Below, one piece after another: positions 63,360-64,000 of a stretch of 64,000 bases of DNA (within the stretch, counting starts at the first letter, position 1; every line of letters begins with the position of its first letter). This DNA comes from Sebastes aleutianus (lineage: Eukaryota; Chordata; Actinopteri; Perciformes; Sebastidae), in the NCBI GenBank assembly GCA_916700875.1, contig CAKAKS010000013.1, forward strand, positions 12,789,596 to 12,853,595, in the 5' to 3' direction. The translations under genes and the position numbers were made by a program. A model generated the notes under the pieces. That model was given only the letters and a program-made list of their open reading frames with translations, was not told where the DNA came from and made no database searches.

Positions 63360-64000
63360 TCAGTTAATCAAACTTTATTTGTATAGCACTTTGCATACAG
63401 GTTAGTGCAGTTCAAAGTAGTTCACAGATGACTGACAAACCAGAAATAAGACGGAAAAACAGAAAAGACAAAATCAATTCAACACTTTGATAATTTGAGA
63501 CCAATACATGTGAGACAATGAAATTGTAAAAATGTAATAAAATAGACTCAAAAGCTATAATAACAGCAATAGTAGTTAAACAGGGTGAAGTAAAAACTAG
63601 ATTAATAAAATAACAATAAAATAGAATACATTTAAACAACTTCAATACAATAAATAATAAAATAACAATAAAATAGAATACAATTTAACAACTTAAATAC
63701 AATTAAATAAGTGATTCATAAAATAATGATAAAATAGAATAAAATCGTACAACTGAAATACAACAAAATAAATTATTATTAAATTAATTATAACACAATT
63801 TAATAAATTTCAACAACTTAAATACAATAAAATGAGTAATTAATAAAATAATAAAATTGAATACAATTTTTCAACTTAAATACAATAAAATAAATAATGA
63901 ATGAAATAATAAAATAAAATAAAGTTATACAACCTAAATACAATAAAATAAGCGATTGATAAAATAACAATAACATTTTACAACTTAAATACAATAAAAT
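63360..64000. repeat. AT-rich satellite-carrying repeat (same as 1757-2500)
   Basis: Begins aatcaaactttatttgtata, then gagaccaatacatg, then repeated taaaataacaataaaatag and acttaaatacaataaaata units, running off the right edge. Confidence 0.85.

Overview
This is vertebrate genomic DNA, almost certainly from a teleost fish and probably a percomorph (inference from repeat content: many TTAA-flanked MITEs, Tc1-type and hAT elements, a LINE fragment, CA/GA microsatellites). Only one gene can be supported: a large, multi-exon type IV collagen alpha chain on the + strand. I resolve 33 candidate exons between 21300 and 63203, about 3.26 kb of coding sequence (about 1,086 codons) of Gly-X-Y repeat with family-typical interruptions. 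All introns are GT-AG, and reading phase and the glycine register are kept across every junction. The gene is partial: I do not see the signal-peptide and 7S-domain exons, which should lie 5', or the C-terminal NC1 exons, which lie beyond the right edge.

The chain belongs to the alpha-2-like branch (alpha 2/4/6). Comparison with human chains as I remember them favours col4a6: the first two exons match alpha 6 in length and in GPKGDKGPMGVPGF, one exon carries an EFxGFPKG interruption, and another carries LPCxIPG. Several other interruptions look more like alpha 2 (GPKGQKGEP, a YKGxK tail, GxVLGAxPG). The call is therefore col4a6 at moderate confidence, with a col4a2-like paralogue as the alternative.

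Layout. 1-21299: no recognisable exon, either a large 5' intron or upstream sequence, holding an AT-rich satellite, microsatellites, MITEs and dispersed repeats. 21300-27424: eight exons, with a 1.35-kb decayed Tc1 element in the first intron. 27425-35939: two similar exons (9a, 9b) in repeat-rich introns that contain a Tc1 remnant and a 1.6-kb 27-bp minisatellite lying between Tc1-type termini. 35940-46399: exons 10-20, with MITEs, fold-backs and a 1.74-kb hAT element with an exact 8-bp target duplication. 46400-63203: exons 21-32, interspersed with nested MITEs, another hAT element, a possible 9-nt microexon and a LINE fragment containing the reverse-transcriptase FADD motif. 63204-64000: intron containing the same AT-rich satellite seen near the left end.

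The most interesting points are the duplicated exon pair 9a/9b, each exon preceded by a long pyrimidine tract and 9a followed by a CA repeat (candidate alternative exons); a MITE end that supplies the likely branch point of exon 11; opposed tandem arrays flanking exons 14-16; and the minisatellite held between transposon ends.
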